Positions 27,956 to 41,573 of a DNA stretch of 64,000 nucleotides are shown piece by piece (within the stretch, counting starts at the first letter, position 1; each line of letters starts with the position of its first letter). The position numbers were made by a program, and so were the translations under genes. The stretch is from NCBI GenBank assembly GCA_017871115.1, contig JAFCIZ010000003.1, positions 311,001 to 375,000 on the forward strand, in the 5' to 3' direction. Below the pieces are notes generated by a model, which did not search any database, had not been told where the DNA came from, and saw only the letters and a list, made by a program, of their open reading frames with translations. This DNA comes from Cunninghamella blakesleeana. Its lineage: Eukaryota; Mucoromycota; Mucoromycetes; Mucorales; Cunninghamellaceae.

Positions 27956-29764
27956 ATGCCCATTATAAATGATAAATCAGATTGGGGTAATGAACCAGCC
28001 GAATCTAATTTAGAGCAGAAAAACGTATTAATAAATAAAAAGAAAACTACACAAGGCTATTCAACAGCAATGGACACTCCTTCAACTATAGGTACTGCTC
28101 AAAGACGAAAAGAAACTGTGCCAACAGATAATGATAAAGAAGAATACGAATTAAAATCTTTGGATGAGAAAAAATATATTTATGAAGAAGGTGATGCCCC
28201 TCTTAGTAAAAAAGATCAAGGCAATTTTGCTTTACTAGTTGTTTTATGTATGTATTTTCTATTTTATTTTATTAAATATGGATTATTAATAATAGCAATA
28301 AGTATTAATAAAAGTAAATTATTATTTAGATTTACTTCAAGGTATTCCGGTTGGTCTTTCATTTGGCTCAATACCATTCTTATTAAAAGCACATTTATCT
28401 TATTCACAAATAGCAATTTTTTCTCTATCATCTTGGCCATACTCTTTAAAATTATTATGGTCACCTATCGTAGATGCTGTTTATAATCCCACTTTGGGAC
28501 GACGTAAATCATGGATAGTACCTATTCAAATATTAACTGGAATTTTATTTTATTGGCTGGGTTCTCAAATTGATGGCATGATGGATCAAGAAGAGCATAT
28601 ACCTATTTATAAATTATCAGCTTCTTTTCTGTTAACTGTATTTTTCTGTGCAACTCAGGATATTGCTGTGGATGGATGGGCTTTAACACTACTATCAAAG
28701 GAGTCATTATCTTACGCTTCTACAGCTCAGACGATTGGTCTCAATATTGGTTACTTTTTATCCTTTACTGTATTTTTGGCTTTTAATTCGCCTGAATTTA
28801 GTAACAAGTACTTACGATCTGAGCCTGATGATACAATTGGCGTTATCTCTCTAGGTAATTATATGAAGATTTGGGCTTTTATGTATTTTTTGATCACAGC
28901 TTGGTTATTCTTTATGAAAAAGGAGGTAACTATTAAAAAATAAAAATAAAGAGGAAATAAAGTTTGGAATAATAGAACATTTGTAGTTATCAACTCCATT
29001 TTTTATGTATTTATTATAGGATGAAACAAAAGATGAAGAGCAATTAGGTATTAAGGATGTATATTCAACAATTTGGCGTATTTGCAAATTATCTCGTAAA
29101 TGATTGCTATATGTATATATTTAAAAAATAATAATGAAAAAGAGACTTTAACTAACTGAAATATTTATGTTTATTTACTTCCAGACATGAAAAATTTTAT
29201 TATTGTGTTAATGATTGCGAAGCTTGGGTTTATATGCCACGAAGCTGTAACGTCATTAAAGCTAGTTGAGAAAGGTTTTTCGAAAGAAGATATGGCATTA
29301 TCTGTGTTATTAGATTTTCCACTTCAAATATTTTTTGGTTATTATGCGGCTAAATGGTCAACTGGTGCGCGTCCATTGAAACCGGTAATTTTTTTAAATT
29401 AAAAATATGATAAATGAAAATTTATATATATATATATATATATTACAAGAAAAAGAATATATTGATGTAGATATTAATACTTACTCTCGTGCTTTTATAT
29501 ATATATCTGTATATCTGTATACATTTAATTAGTGGTTATATGCTTTTTATGGGCGTTTATTATTTTCTGCATTAGGTATGCTTGTTGTAGCTGGATATCC
29601 TGAAGGCAAAAGTGATATAGGATATTTTTACTTTTTAATTATTATGGCATCAACAGTCCTTAGTTCTTTTATGTCAACAGTACAATTCGTTAGTATATCT
29701 GCATTTATGACAAATATAGCTGATCCAGTGATTGGTGGTACATATATGACTGTAGGTTTTTGGA

Positions 29765-29797
<33 letters not shown>

Positions 29798-30241
29798 TGA
29801 TCTGATATTGAATTAAATTAACATAATGTTTATTTTTTGTTTTTAGCTACTCAATACTTTTAGTAATTTTGGTGGAACTTGGCCGAAGTTTTTCGTATTA
29901 GAAGCTGTAGATTATTTTACTGTATCAAAATGTTCAATAACAAATGCTCAAAATCAAGGTAATTTTTTTAAAAATAATCGATTGATCGTCACCTATTAAA
30001 AAGATACTAATATTGCAAAATATTACTGTTATTGTCTATTGTAGAATTTTCATGTACATCGGATAGTGGAAATAAATTATGTAAAGATTTAGATGGAAAG
30101 TGTATAATTGAAACGGATGGGTATTACTATGCAGGATCATTATGTGTCATCATTGGATTAATCATACTACTCTTTTATATTAAACCTGCTATTAAACACT
30201 TAGAGCAACTTCCAAAATCAATGTGGAGATTAAATCAATAA
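27956..30241 (+). CDS. Acetyl-CoA transporter, SLC33A1/AT-1 family
   Basis: Seven exons: 27956-28247, 28330-28925, 29020-29095, 29185-29384, 29533-29751, 29847-29958, 30045-30241; 563 residues. A polar cytosolic N-terminus (~85 residues) is followed by about a dozen hydrophobic segments of the major facilitator fold. Family blocks are plain: YLLQGIPVGLSFGSIPFLL, WSPIVDAVYNPTLGRRKSW, CATQDIAVDGWAL, VTSLKLVEKGFSKEDMAL and IGGTYMTLLNTFSNFGGTW. Two cysteines lie in a loop before the last membrane span. The animal protein carries cytosolic acetyl-CoA into the ER lumen for acetylation of secretory proteins, and fungi have one homologue. Introns are 52-148 bp. It is the first host gene after the transposon block and shows no damage. 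Confidence 0.93.
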
Positions 30242-31378
30242 ACAACTTTTATTACTACTGATGTGTTTTAATTTATTTATTTAGTAATGTATTATAATAT
30301 AAAAATATAATATAGATAGTCATTATATCTTATTATAATAATAATTATATAACCATATACAAGCTGTAAAAAGAAAGTGTCACATTTGTTTTAAAAAATG
30401 AGTGAATAATGTTTATTTTTTTCCTACAACATAAACTTATATAAGCTATTATGATATGAAAGTGTTGTCTATGTAAAATAACATGACTATATAGTTAGAT
30501 AATTGACAGTATTTTTTTCATGATAGTTTTTGTTACGATTTTACACCTGATCATTTTTTTATTCTTGAATCTTGGAAAACTCTTTTTTCATTAAAATAAA
30601 AAGTATATGTTATTATGAGTAATATTATATATAAATTGATAGAACTATTAGTGGAAAATTGTATTACATAGAATTATGATAAATATAAAAAAAAATGAGA
30701 TAAATAAAAAGAGGGAAATTCTTAAAAATGACAACTTTTAAAATATTTTATGCCGAATCTTTATTGATAATTTATTTATTTTTATTTTTATTTTTATCTT
30801 TATTTTTTTAAAGAAAAAATCAAAATCAAAAATTAAAAGTAGCTCTTGGGCAATTTTTTGCTATTGCTTATATTTATGCATTGTAAAATAATATATAGGT
30901 TATATATATAGCTTATTACATATTTTATTTTTAATTTTAATATTTTATCAATAATATATAGCACTATACTTAATAAAAATAAGTTTGAATAATCATTGTA
31001 TATTATGACTAATTTTAGTAAATAATAGTTGTCTTAATTTATTGAAATCTAAAAAATAAATATTTTAGCAGGCTAACATGACAAATTTTACACTGAAAAA
31101 ATCAGTATTCTTTTTTAAAGAAAAAGAGTGTAAAACTGGTATATTTATAATTTAACTTACGATAAAAAAAAACAGGTTTTAAATCACAATTAAACATTTG
31201 TTTAATAAAAAAAGTATAATTTGGTATTTATATACAATCAAATTGATTGAGATCATACCATATATACCATTGAAATGAATATATATATATATATATATAT
31301 AAATTAAATAGAGATAATAGAGATAAAAAAGAAAAAAATAAAAAAAGTTAGCTAGTAGAAAGGATTATGTTATAGGTA
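30242..31378. other. Intergenic, tail-to-tail; no gene seen
   Basis: AT-rich 3' flanks of the transporter and the RING gene, with (TA)n runs at about 31270-31300. No open frame or structured RNA recognised. Confidence 0.6.
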
Positions 31379-34088
31379 TTAATTCTTTCGCCATTGTCTA
31401 GGTAAAGATTTGAATAATTTTTTATGGTTTTGTGATGACTGATATGATTGCTGTTGTTGTTGATTTGAAATGGGAGCGGATTGCATCATATCTATTGTGA
31501 AAGGGTTATTTCTATTATAAGATGAAGTTGCCAAAGAGGACTCTGGCTGAGCAATTGTCATTCTAACTGGTAATTCAATACTAGTGTTTTCTCTTTGTTG
31601 AGCAGCAACAGCTAAATCAATTTGACGTCTCATATTTCTAGGTAAACTTTTTGCCATCCAGGTACGACTGAAAGCTTCAGCTTGATCAACAGGAATAGTA
31701 GGTCCAAATGCAGAAATAGTATTATTATGGTGATAACCATTGCTGTTTTGATGAGAACCACTATGTGATGAATGGTAGTTATTTTCGGTAGAATCACTAT
31801 CCATATATCTACGTAAAATGGATAAAGAGAAAGTTGACGATCCGCGGGATGGTGTAGATGTTTCTTCAGAAATTCCAAATTGTTGGGAATAGTTAGACTC
31901 CATTGTTCGTTCTTCTATATTGGATTTAGGAACATCTAATGAGCAATCATATTTACATAGAGGGCAACTAGCAGATTTTATGGTTAACCAGGGATCTTTT
32001 ATAAATATATATATAAAAATTTGTTTTGAGTTTTTTACGAAATATATGGTTTCTCTTACACACATACTCTTTTTTAATAATATTTAATATTTTTATATTA
32101 AGCTACCTATACATTCAACATGATATTCATGACCACAAGGTAGCCTTCTTACATTTTCACCACTAGTAAATTCATCCAAACAAATGACACATGATTCTTG
32201 AGTTTCATTTTGTACATTGTTACTACATGTTGGTATGTCATTATTATTTATAGTATTATCTTCGGAAGAATCATTGCTATTTGTGTTTTTATTATTGCAG
32301 ACTTCGGAGGCAATAGAATTAGATGGTAATGAAGTATTCTTTTTAGAAGGCAATTCACCGATATGTTTTGGATGGACAATAGTTGCTGCTAAAGCTTCTG
32401 CATTTTCCAAGGCTCTTTCAGTACGTAAATTTGAGATAGATGACTGGCAAAACATAAATCCATTTCGTGTGGTATCATTACCATCATTATTAATATCATT
32501 ACCATTGCAGCTACTACTACCATAAGTATCATTGCTTTCACCATAATAATCGTTATTATTGATATTGCTGTTATTACAACTATCTTTGTTAATAGGATGG
32601 TTTATAGGTGAGTGATTAATTCCAATTATTCTTGTTGGAAAGATGATAAGGTAGTTTGGATCAATAGTATGTTTATTTGTACTGTCATAAGCTGGTCCGG
32701 TTATATAATGTCTACGTTGACGTCGTCGCATTCTCCATAAATGCCAATGCATACCCACTTTGTTCAATACCATTATTTAAAAAAGTTGCCAGTAGAGTAA
32801 TATTTTTTTAAAAATAAATAAATAAATAATAATAATAATTATAATAATATATATATATATATAAAAGAGGGAAAAGAAATAGTGAATAATTTAAATAGTT
32901 ATAGGATATGTGAAAAAAAAGTTAAATAAAATGATATATTAGGATTGTTGTTGTTTATAGGTGTATATAAATATAAAAAAAAGCAAATAAAAAAAGATTA
33001 GGTTTGAATAAAAATTTCCAAATTTGAACATTAAAAAACATTTTCTATTTTTTTATTATATATTTTCATTTGTACCTGAGACTAAAAAGCTTATTGCCAA
33101 AAGCCCAACCACAATAAAAAGAGTAAATTCCCAAGCATTAGGAAATCCGCCAATAGCAGGGTACAAAGTTACTTTTAATGCATTTTGAAAAGTGACGTTA
33201 TTTGGGGTTTTATAAACTTGATTAGGTTGTTGTAATTGATTTAATAAAGATAAGCCAACTTCGGGATCGACGAAATAGACTGGAATGGTTATACCACCTG
33301 TAACAAACGCCTAAAGTACAATAATAATAATAAAAAATATAAACAAAAAACAGAAAGGGCATAACACATATTTGGACTTTTTTTATTTTATTATTATAAT
33401 TATTCTTCTTTACTTGAGCCGAGTCTATATTACCACCAAATGGAATTGTTGAATAGATAATTGTTGCAATAGCACCATCTTGTTGTGAATAAAGCGCTTT
33501 ATCTGTCATGGAGCACCCTCCTTGTCTGACTAGTGCTATTTTTGGCTGATTACTTAGTAAAGTTGGTATTGATTTTGTGGTGTTTTGTCGACATGATAAA
33601 TCTCGATCATATAGTATTCCCTATTTTGATATGCAAGTATAAATAATAAAGTGAATGGTGGTATCAAATAAAAGAGATAAGCGTAATAGTGGAGTAATAA
33701 AGATAAAAAAATTTCCTTAAAATAATAGCGCTTATAATAATAATAATAAATAGTGTATTAACTTACGGTAAGACCTGATGGATCGGGTAGAGTAGAATTA
33801 ACTGGTACAATATTATATTTATAATTTTTAGTGTTGCTTCCGGTTAAAGGTGAAATATCAATAGAAGAAGTATTACTAAAAAGGGTGATAGTTACTGTTG
33901 AATACAAAATAAATAAACAAATAGGTAAACATATTAATAAAGTATATTATGATTTAAAGATTGTAATATTCTTCAGTGTCATTTGAGTCATGATACTTAC
34001 CAGAAGCTATATAAGGATTTGTAGTTGAAAAAAGAGCTGCATCGATTGTTATAAACCAAAATAAAAAAAAAGATAAAAAGAAAAACAT
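31379..34088 (-). CDS. PA-TM-RING E3 ubiquitin ligase (RNF13/GRAIL-like)
   Basis: Six exons on the minus strand: 34001-34088, 33767-33894, 33414-33620, 33076-33310, 32107-32757, 31379-31995; 641 residues. The first exon encodes a signal peptide (MFFFLSFFLFWF). The lumenal protease-associated domain spans about 40-195 (GILYDRDLSC, IALVRQGGCSMTDK, AIATIIYST, IPVYFVD). One membrane span follows (WEFTLFIVVGLLAISFLVS), then a basic stop-transfer stretch. A long Asn/Ser-rich linker leads to the RING-H2 domain (CVICLDEFTSG, PCGHEYHVECIDPWL, CPLC), split by an intron at its centre. It presumably marks endosomal or ER membrane proteins for ubiquitination. The acceptor of exon 5 (AAAG before 32757) is the least certain junction. 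Confidence 0.88.
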
Positions 34089-34120
34089 CACAATGGTTAA
34101 TACTAATACTATTTGTATAC

Positions 34121-34160
<40 letters not shown>

Positions 34161-34803
34161 GTATAAATATACATAAATAAATAAAATAGCTTTATATTAT
34201 ATATATATATATATATTATGTTATATAATTGATTTAAAAAAAATAAAAAAAAAAAGATAAAAAGATATTTTTTGAAAAATTAAAGAGAGGTGAAAAAAAG
34301 GCGTTGTTTAAATTTTTTGCAAAAGTCCATTTTTGTAACAATTTTATTTTCAAAGACTTTTTTTTATATTGAATTCTGTTTCTTTTATGACAAGTACTAC
34401 TTATATTATTTCTACTTTTTTTTTTTATAAAGAATATATTTTTATATATTTTAATAAAATATATTATCTATATAATGGCTTCATCTATTAAAATACTATT
34501 TTGATTTTATAACTAATATTTATTATCCTTGAAGGTGTATTTTATTATAGCGGTGAACATTAGTTATATTTTGCACAACTGACTTTTTTATTTTTATTTT
34601 TAATTTTTATTGGTGGTTGTGATCTTTTATTATATATGGTAACGTTCATTTGATTTTTGTGGTAGCAGCGACTCTTCTTAACTTTTGGGAGCGGTGAGGA
34701 GCATTTTTTATTATTCGTAAACATGTAAGCGATTATTTTTTATTTCTCTTTTTTTAGTGGTAAAGATAGTTTTTTTATATTTGTGGTGCAAATAACATAT
34801 TTT

Positions 34804-34849
<46 letters not shown>

Positions 34850-36112
34850 TTTATTTTTATATTTACTTTATGTGGTGGCTGCGTATTATTCTATTTTATT
34901 TTTGATGATGGTGGCCATTTTTTATTTTGATAATAATGAACTATTATTATTTCTGTTGGTTTTTTACTCATAATTGGTTGTCCATTATTAATTATAGTAA
35001 TCATATATTTTAGTTTTTTATAGAATTCCTTTTTATTTATCAGACTTTTATTTTCTGGTGAGTTTATTACTGATATAACTAAAAATAAAAAGTATTATTT
35101 TTTATAATAAATATTTTTAAAACTAAATGACTAATTAATGCTGTAATAAATTTTATTTAAAAATTTTATGTTATATACCTTATATACAAGATGTTCATTT
35201 TATAAATTTATACAATTTGAATTAAAGGTATTATAATAATTGGATAAAAAAAAATTTTAAAAAAGAAAGGCTATTAAATAAAGCGACAAGTAAAAAACTA
35301 TAGCAACTATCAAATAGCAAGCTATTTTTTTATATATTTTTATTTATATTTAAACATTTGAACTTAACAAAAGAAGGTTATATATTCATTAGAACTTTTG
35401 ATTCATCTTAGTAGATTATAGTATTTAAGTAAATCAATTGAATAAACACGTTGAACGATTAAATCTACTTAGTACAAATAATGCCTGTACTCATTGAGAG
35501 TACTCAAACGCTAAAATTACATACCTAAACACAACTTTTGAGTTTTTTTTTTATTTATCCACTACTCTCCCCTAAATTTTTATTTTTATTTCTCAGTATT
35601 ATGTACTAAGCAGATCATAATATATATTATTATACATATCTAAACCCTCAGCATATACGAAAAATATCCATTTCTGAAGAGAAAAAAGTAATCTAATTAT
35701 CTTATATATGGTTATTGTTAATCTTATTATTTTTGGCAGTTATCTCAATTTTTTTTTATCATGCAATTCTATATATATATATATATTGCTAATGTATTAA
35801 TTAGAGTTAGGCTATGTATATACAATTGATAAAATTCATCAGTCACTGAGCTTTTTTTTATACCAAAAAAAACGGACTGCATTTTTTAAAGTTTGTTGAA
35901 TTTTAATAACGAACTGAAAAGTACTAATTTTATGAATTCCAAGTTCTGATTTGACAACTTCTTTTTATTACATAATAATGGATATGATTTATTTTAATTA
36001 ACTATTATTCAATACTATCCAGATCTAATTAAGTAATATTCATATTATTCAGTTCTACTATTCAATATTATTTAGTTCAGAGTAAATTTTATTCAATTTT
36101 AATTTCGTAAAG

Positions 36113-36144
<32 letters not shown>

Positions 36145-36411
36145 CTATACTAACTTTAAGCCGTTCCAAGTGTTTAAAATATTTTTGAAATTTATATCAC
36201 GTTTGCTGAAATTATTATATTGGTATATATTATGATTATCTAAAATATAATAATCTCAGCAACCATTATATGAATTTCAAATATAAGTCGTTGAAATATC
36301 AAAATAGAGTTATTTGTTAAATAATCAAGATGTTACACAAAAGAATAAAATAAAAGGGATTATTCCTTCCATCGTTATGGTTTTATTTATTTTATATTTT
36401 TAAGTAAAAAA

Positions 36412-36463
<52 letters not shown>

Positions 36464-36582
36464 ATAGAGATAGTAATAAAATGTTTTTTATTAAACAAAT
36501 TAAAACTAAAAATAAAAATACAAATTACAAATCACAAAATGTAAAATATAAAACAAAAAATATAAATATAATGCACAATAAA
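34089..36582. other. 2.5 kb intergenic region with long homopolymers
   Basis: Upstream of the RING ligase and downstream of the ubiquitin protease. It holds an uninterrupted T run at 34807-34846 (40 bases), an A run at 36415-36461 (47 bases) and several (TA)n tracts (34128-34155, 34200-34215, 36120-36144). Between about 34600 and 34950 the words GTGGT and GGTGGC recur irregularly between T-rich stretches. No gene can be supported. Confidence 0.6.
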
Positions 36583-36668
36583 TTACATGATATTACACTT
36601 TTCTGAATTCTTCTTTGATTTTTCAGTATACACTGTAGATATAATAGAAGGATTATCATTTGTAGCCA

Positions 36669-36712
<44 letters not shown>

Positions 36713-39273
36713 GTGGCACCGATGATAGAGTTCGTTACATGGTTGTCTTTTTGTATAGATGAGGTGAATGAAGATGTTGATATAGATGATTTTATTGATG
36801 CAGATGATTGTTCTTGATTTGGAGGATCCGTCACAAGGAAAGAAGATCTTTTTAAATTTTCTTGTATACAGTGATCGCACACCCGAGTTAATTCGTAAAA
36901 AAATAAATAGCCATGCTTAGATATTTGATCAAAAACTTGATCACTTTCAACGTGTTCTACTCTATTTTTTACATTCAAGTCATCTAATATTAAAAAAATA
37001 AATTATAAAATCATAAAAATAATTAATATACTTAAAACTACAACTACTGCTATTTATATTTATATATTTATATCCACATACCTAATTTCATCCAAGTAGC
37101 GAAAGACTCGTCGTTTTTTGTATTACAGTGGTTGTCCATTGTATCATTTCGTCTCTTATCATAATTACTACTATTGCTACAATTCATATGAATGAGATCA
37201 TGTTTCTGCTGCTGCTGATCAACAGATTGATTGGCTAGTTTCGCGTAAGCGATGTAATGACCAGATAAAGGAGAAGAACCATAATGGCAAACAACACTTT
37301 TCAAAGACATAGAATAATCCATACTATCATGACATTGAGAGCAGATAACATTTTCCATATTCTGATTGACAAATTGATGGAAAGGAATAGTATCAGGTAC
37401 TTGTACAACCCGTTGATCCTTTACATAGAGTCCGTTGTTGATATGATATCGCTTTAAAACAATAGGCAAGATTAAATGAGTATCTGGAAAAGAGTATTGG
37501 TCATAGTTAATCATATCTCCCTGTTCATTACTACTGCTGTAAAAAGGTAATAATTCCATCGCTTGCCATGCTTGTACTTCAGTGATTAATCTTGGTGGTA
37601 GTGGTGATAGTGAACTACTACTACCAATACTACTATTACTATTACTGTTTTTACTATCATTATCATTAGATGTATATTTTAATGGTGATCCAGAAGAAGT
37701 TGTAAATATTTTGGTACAATTACTATTTTTCACATTCTTTTTATATTCTTTCAAAATGATTTCAATTTTATCTATCGATTCACCATCACTATCATCATCG
37801 CCATCATTATATGTATGTTTAGTAGTATTCTGATCCGTATTTTTTAAAATAACATTTTGGTCCAAATTATTTAAAAGAGGATCTGTTGAGTTTGTTGTTT
37901 CTTCATTATTATCTATATCGACATGTCTTTTTACGCCTGTTACTATACTATTATAAAAATGATCTACTAAAATCGTTTCCAATTTAATAGTGTTATCAGT
38001 ATTTATCTTATCCTTATCATTTAATTGTTGTTGTTGGTGATCTGTAGTTGGAGGTAAACTAAGTAATAAAACACGATCGGTCATAATTCTATCATCATCC
38101 ACGTCTTTATTTGCACCATGAAATAATCTCAGCTGAAACTATTATAATTTATATATATATATATAAATGAGATCAAAATAAATAAATAAATAACAAATTA
38201 TATACAATTGTGTATTTTTTCCTATACTTTACAGGTAAATAAGGTAATTCAAATATACTTGTTAAAAATAAAAATAATTCCGTTACATCTTCTTGCTGAT
38301 ACATGTTACTATGCTGATCAGGACCATACCAACCATTTTCCGTTAGAGCCAATCTAACTTGATATACTGTTCTTGATTTTACCAGTCGACCTTTTCTTAA
38401 TTTATTTACAAATAGTCTTAAGGTACGTTGAAGATGATGCTTTTTTTCTATATCCGATAATCCATTTTCAATTGCTATATCATGCTGTTGTGGTTTAAAA
38501 TCCTCTTCAGTATCTATATCTTTTAGTGGTAGTGCAAGTGTTAATTCACGTTCAAGTTGCCGCTGTTTTTCTCTCTCAGCTGAAGGTTTTTTAAAAGTAG
38601 TAAAAAAGCGATGGCGTCGACTTGTCGAAGAAAGACTGTTTAAAGGAGCTGTAGATGGTGGTTGTGGATAATGACGTTTATGATAATAGCGTTTTTTACG
38701 GTGCTTTTTAAAAAAAAGATGACGATTATCATGTTTATACTTATAACAAGAAGAAGAAGAAGAAGAAGAAGAAGTAGAATGACGATGATTATGGTCAATT
38801 GGAGAAGCGGGTAAAGAAAAAGAAGGTTCGAAAGGGTCTCCAATTAACATAGGATCAAAACAAGTGAAACCAATATACATGGCAAATAATAAAGCATCTA
38901 AATAACAACTTGTTCCTTGATCATTTTCACTACCAAGAAGTTTTAAAGATGAATTTGCTGTTGGAGGAATGCTGAGCAAACCATAAAAGGCATCTTGGAT
39001 ATCTTTCATATCTAATAAAGCTTGCTGACTATCCCATTGTGCTTCCTTTAAACATTTAATTAATTGTTGTTGTTTCCAATCTTTATTACCAAACGTATCA
39101 TAAACCATACTTGTAAATGTATTTAACTCTTTTTCTTGTTTTGAATTTAAAGAACTTGTATCATTTTCTGGTGTAGTTGTATCCGTAGCTGTTATATTAT
39201 TTTGACCATGATGCTGATGATATTTATCCAAGAAACGATGCAATAAATTATTTGAATTTTTGTTATTAGTCAT
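36583..39273 (-). CDS. Ubiquitin-specific protease (C19 family), divergent
   Basis: Three exons: 38233-39273, 37082-38132, 36583-36983; 830 residues. A UBA-like helical segment may occupy residues ~50-95 (MVYDTFG...LIKCLKEAQWDSQQALLDM). The Cys box is LGSENDQGTSCYLDALLFAMY with catalytic Cys about 123. This type, with N-D-x4-C-Y-L-D, resembles CYLD-like and related fungal hydrolases rather than the GNTCYMNS type. A CxxC pair (VICSQCH) precedes the His box SPLSGHYIAYAK (His about 639). Asp-Asp after W-M-K-L and the closing YLFFYE strand complete the fold. Long Ser/Asn-rich inserts lie between the boxes. It would remove ubiquitin in cytosol or nucleus. It sits next to, and in the same direction as, a ubiquitin ligase gene. 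Confidence 0.88.
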
Positions 39274-39291
39274 TATCTTCCCTTATTATAT

Positions 39292-39329
<38 letters not shown>

Positions 39330-39520
39330 CGTATATATATAGATTACTATTGTTTATTATGTAATAATTGTATATATAATAGATAAATGGTTTTAAAAAA
39401 ATAAAATAAAATGAAAAAAAAGAGAAAAGAGAGAGAAAAATTATAAATCAGAAAAAATGCCGGAGATTAAAATACATAAAGAGCAATTGCCTAATTAAAA
39501 TTATACTGAGTAAAAAATGT
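39274..39520. other. Short intergenic region with (TA)n
   Basis: Promoter side of the ubiquitin protease and 3' side of the small gene on its right. (TA)n at about 39292-39345. Confidence 0.5.
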
Positions 39521-40131
39521 TTATATAACCATTAAGTTGGCTTCATAATATAAAGGTTGTTGATATTGGTGGTCATTGTTAACTAAAATATTTTTTATAC
39601 GTTTAGGTGGGTTTAATCCTAAATAAAGTGCTCTTTCTAAAAAAATAAATTCATTAACTATAATACTAATTGATCCACTTAGTAATATTCACTTTATTCG
39701 TTTTCTTTTCTTTTATTTTATTTTACCCCATCTATCTAACCTTGACATTCCTATACAAGGTCCATATTTATAATCCAAATCAAAATTTCTTAGAATTTTA
39801 TCAACGTCACCTAAATTTTCCTGATGAACTGGATAAAAAAATGATGAAACACCATATTTTTTTTGTATTCCCTTTACTTGTTAAATGGTAAAAATAAATA
39901 CTTACTTTCAATAAGTTTAGGTGGTGGTGAAGTCATTGAAATAGCATCAGTATCCATTTTATCATTTTCTTTCTTATTTTTCATATTTTTTTTTTCATTG
40001 TCAGTATTTAAAAATGCTGCTTTGGAATAGTAGTCATCAGCAGAAGGCATTATTAATTCATTACGTCTTTTCTTTACACGAGTTTTAATAGTGGATTGTC
40101 TTGAAGCGGATGGTTTTACTTTTGAGGACAT
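39521..40131 (-). CDS. Unknown basic small protein (113 aa)
   Basis: Two exons, 39906-40131 and 39521-39636, joined across a 269 bp GT-AG intron; 113 residues. ATG at 40131. I do not recognise it. The N-terminal third is basic (KVKPSASRQSTIKTRVKKRRNEL), then comes a charged Lys/Asn/Asp stretch. The C-terminus, encoded by exon 2, reads KRALYLGLNPPKRIKNILV and ends PLYYEANLMVI. The frame continues cleanly through the splice and stops shortly after, which supports the model. No signal peptide or membrane span. The cluster of basic residues could direct it to the nucleus or to RNA (inference). Confidence 0.6.
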
Positions 40132-40352
40132 AGTATTAATATGTATTTATTTATTTATTTAAAAATATGAAAAGAAAAAAGAAAATGAAAATTTTTAAAA
40201 AAAATTCCCTAAAATTACATATCAGATGATAATAATTTGGTTTCATTTTTTTTTAAAAAATAAAATAAAAGGAAATAGCTACGTTTGTCTTTGTAAAAAA
40301 TGGTTTCCTATACTTTGTTTTTATTTTTATCATTTAGATAATAACAATAAAA

Positions 40353-41573
40353 CTAATCCTGTTTTAATCTTTTATCTTTGCCCTCTACTGATGAAGACTT
40401 CCATATAAAACTTGAAATATAGTCACCCCATGTACCAGAAAAAGAATTAGCATCCGATTCTAAAGTATCATTGGATAACTTTTGCTGTTTTTTATTCATC
40501 GTAAAGGAAGCTAAGGAGTCATAACTATCACTACGGTCTAATACAGACGAAGTTTCTTCTGATGACGTTGATGATGAAGATGGTGCTGTTTCCTGAGTAC
40601 GTTGCTGTTGTGATGTAGTCATATGATCCGCAGCGGTAGTTTTTAGCATTAATGTATAAAAAAGGTTATATGGATTCCAAGTGGTTGGTAATGAATTATG
40701 ATTATTATTGGTGATGCTATCATCTGGTTGTACCAAAGGAGTAGAAGTCGCAGCAGTATCATTTTCCGATGACTATATGGTAATTAAAATAATGACGATG
40801 ATAATTGGTAAGATACACAAAATAAAATAGAGTGTATCTTTCTTTTTTTTTTTTTTTTTTTTTACTATTATCAGTATATATATATATATATTACCTTAAA
40901 CAAAGAATCAGATATAAATGTTCTTAAGAAATCAATTCCTTTCTTCCAATAAACACTAATATATTGTTTTACTCTTTTTTGTGTATCAATTAACGTTTGA
41001 TCAATTATTGGTTCATTTTGCTTTAAAAATGGCTCTAAATATTGATGATAAACAATAGAGGTACCCTATGATAATATGTATAGTTATGATAAGATATCTT
41101 TAAACAATAAAAATAAAATAAAAGGCATTTTCCGCCTTTTTATTCTTCAAACTTTCTTTTAGATGTATATATATACTTTACATTTGTTTGAGGTAATATA
41201 AGCCATAACATGATTAGTAGTTTTATTTCATAATAAAACGGTAACCTAAAAGTAAAAAAAAAAAAAAAAAGTAAAAAAATAAAAGGAGAGTGAGAGAGAA
41301 TAATAGTTGATCAATTTTGCAAGTATAAAATAAAAAAATATTCCTTTATAAATAAATCAATACATTATTGCTCTTTTTCTATTATTATTACCAAAATATA
41401 AAAATATCAGTAATGTGTTCAACAACCAAATAAAAAGTAGTAATAATCCAATACATTATTAAAGAGTTATATTGGCTTGCATTATTCAGCTTGATTGCTT
41501 TATAACACATATAGGCAGGGTATAATTGTAAAAAAATTAGTTTAATAAGTGAGTAAATGGGTGCTATTAGCAT
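40353..41573 (-). CDS. REEP/HVA22/Yop1 family ER membrane-shaping protein
   Basis: Four exons: 41392-41573, 41182-41245, 40895-41065, 40353-40772; 278 residues. The TB2/DP1/HVA22 domain fills residues ~5-105: LQLYPAYMCYKAIKLNN, YWIITTFYLVVEHITDIFIFWLPFYYEIKLLIMLWLILPQTNG and a YLEPFL segment with the amphipathic helix that follows. The short N-terminus and the order of blocks resemble REEP1-4 more than REEP5/Yop1. Residues ~140-278 are a low-complexity Ser/Thr/Gln-rich tail of no known domain, much longer than in Yop1. Hairpin insertion in the ER bilayer is expected to curve tubules. Introns of 116-146 bp. Confidence 0.9.

Noticed and set aside
32758..32773. ATG at 32773 as the start of a separate RING gene
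   Set aside because: Upstream exons encode a signal peptide, PA domain and membrane span in the same phase, so this ATG lies in an intron just before the exon 5 acceptor.
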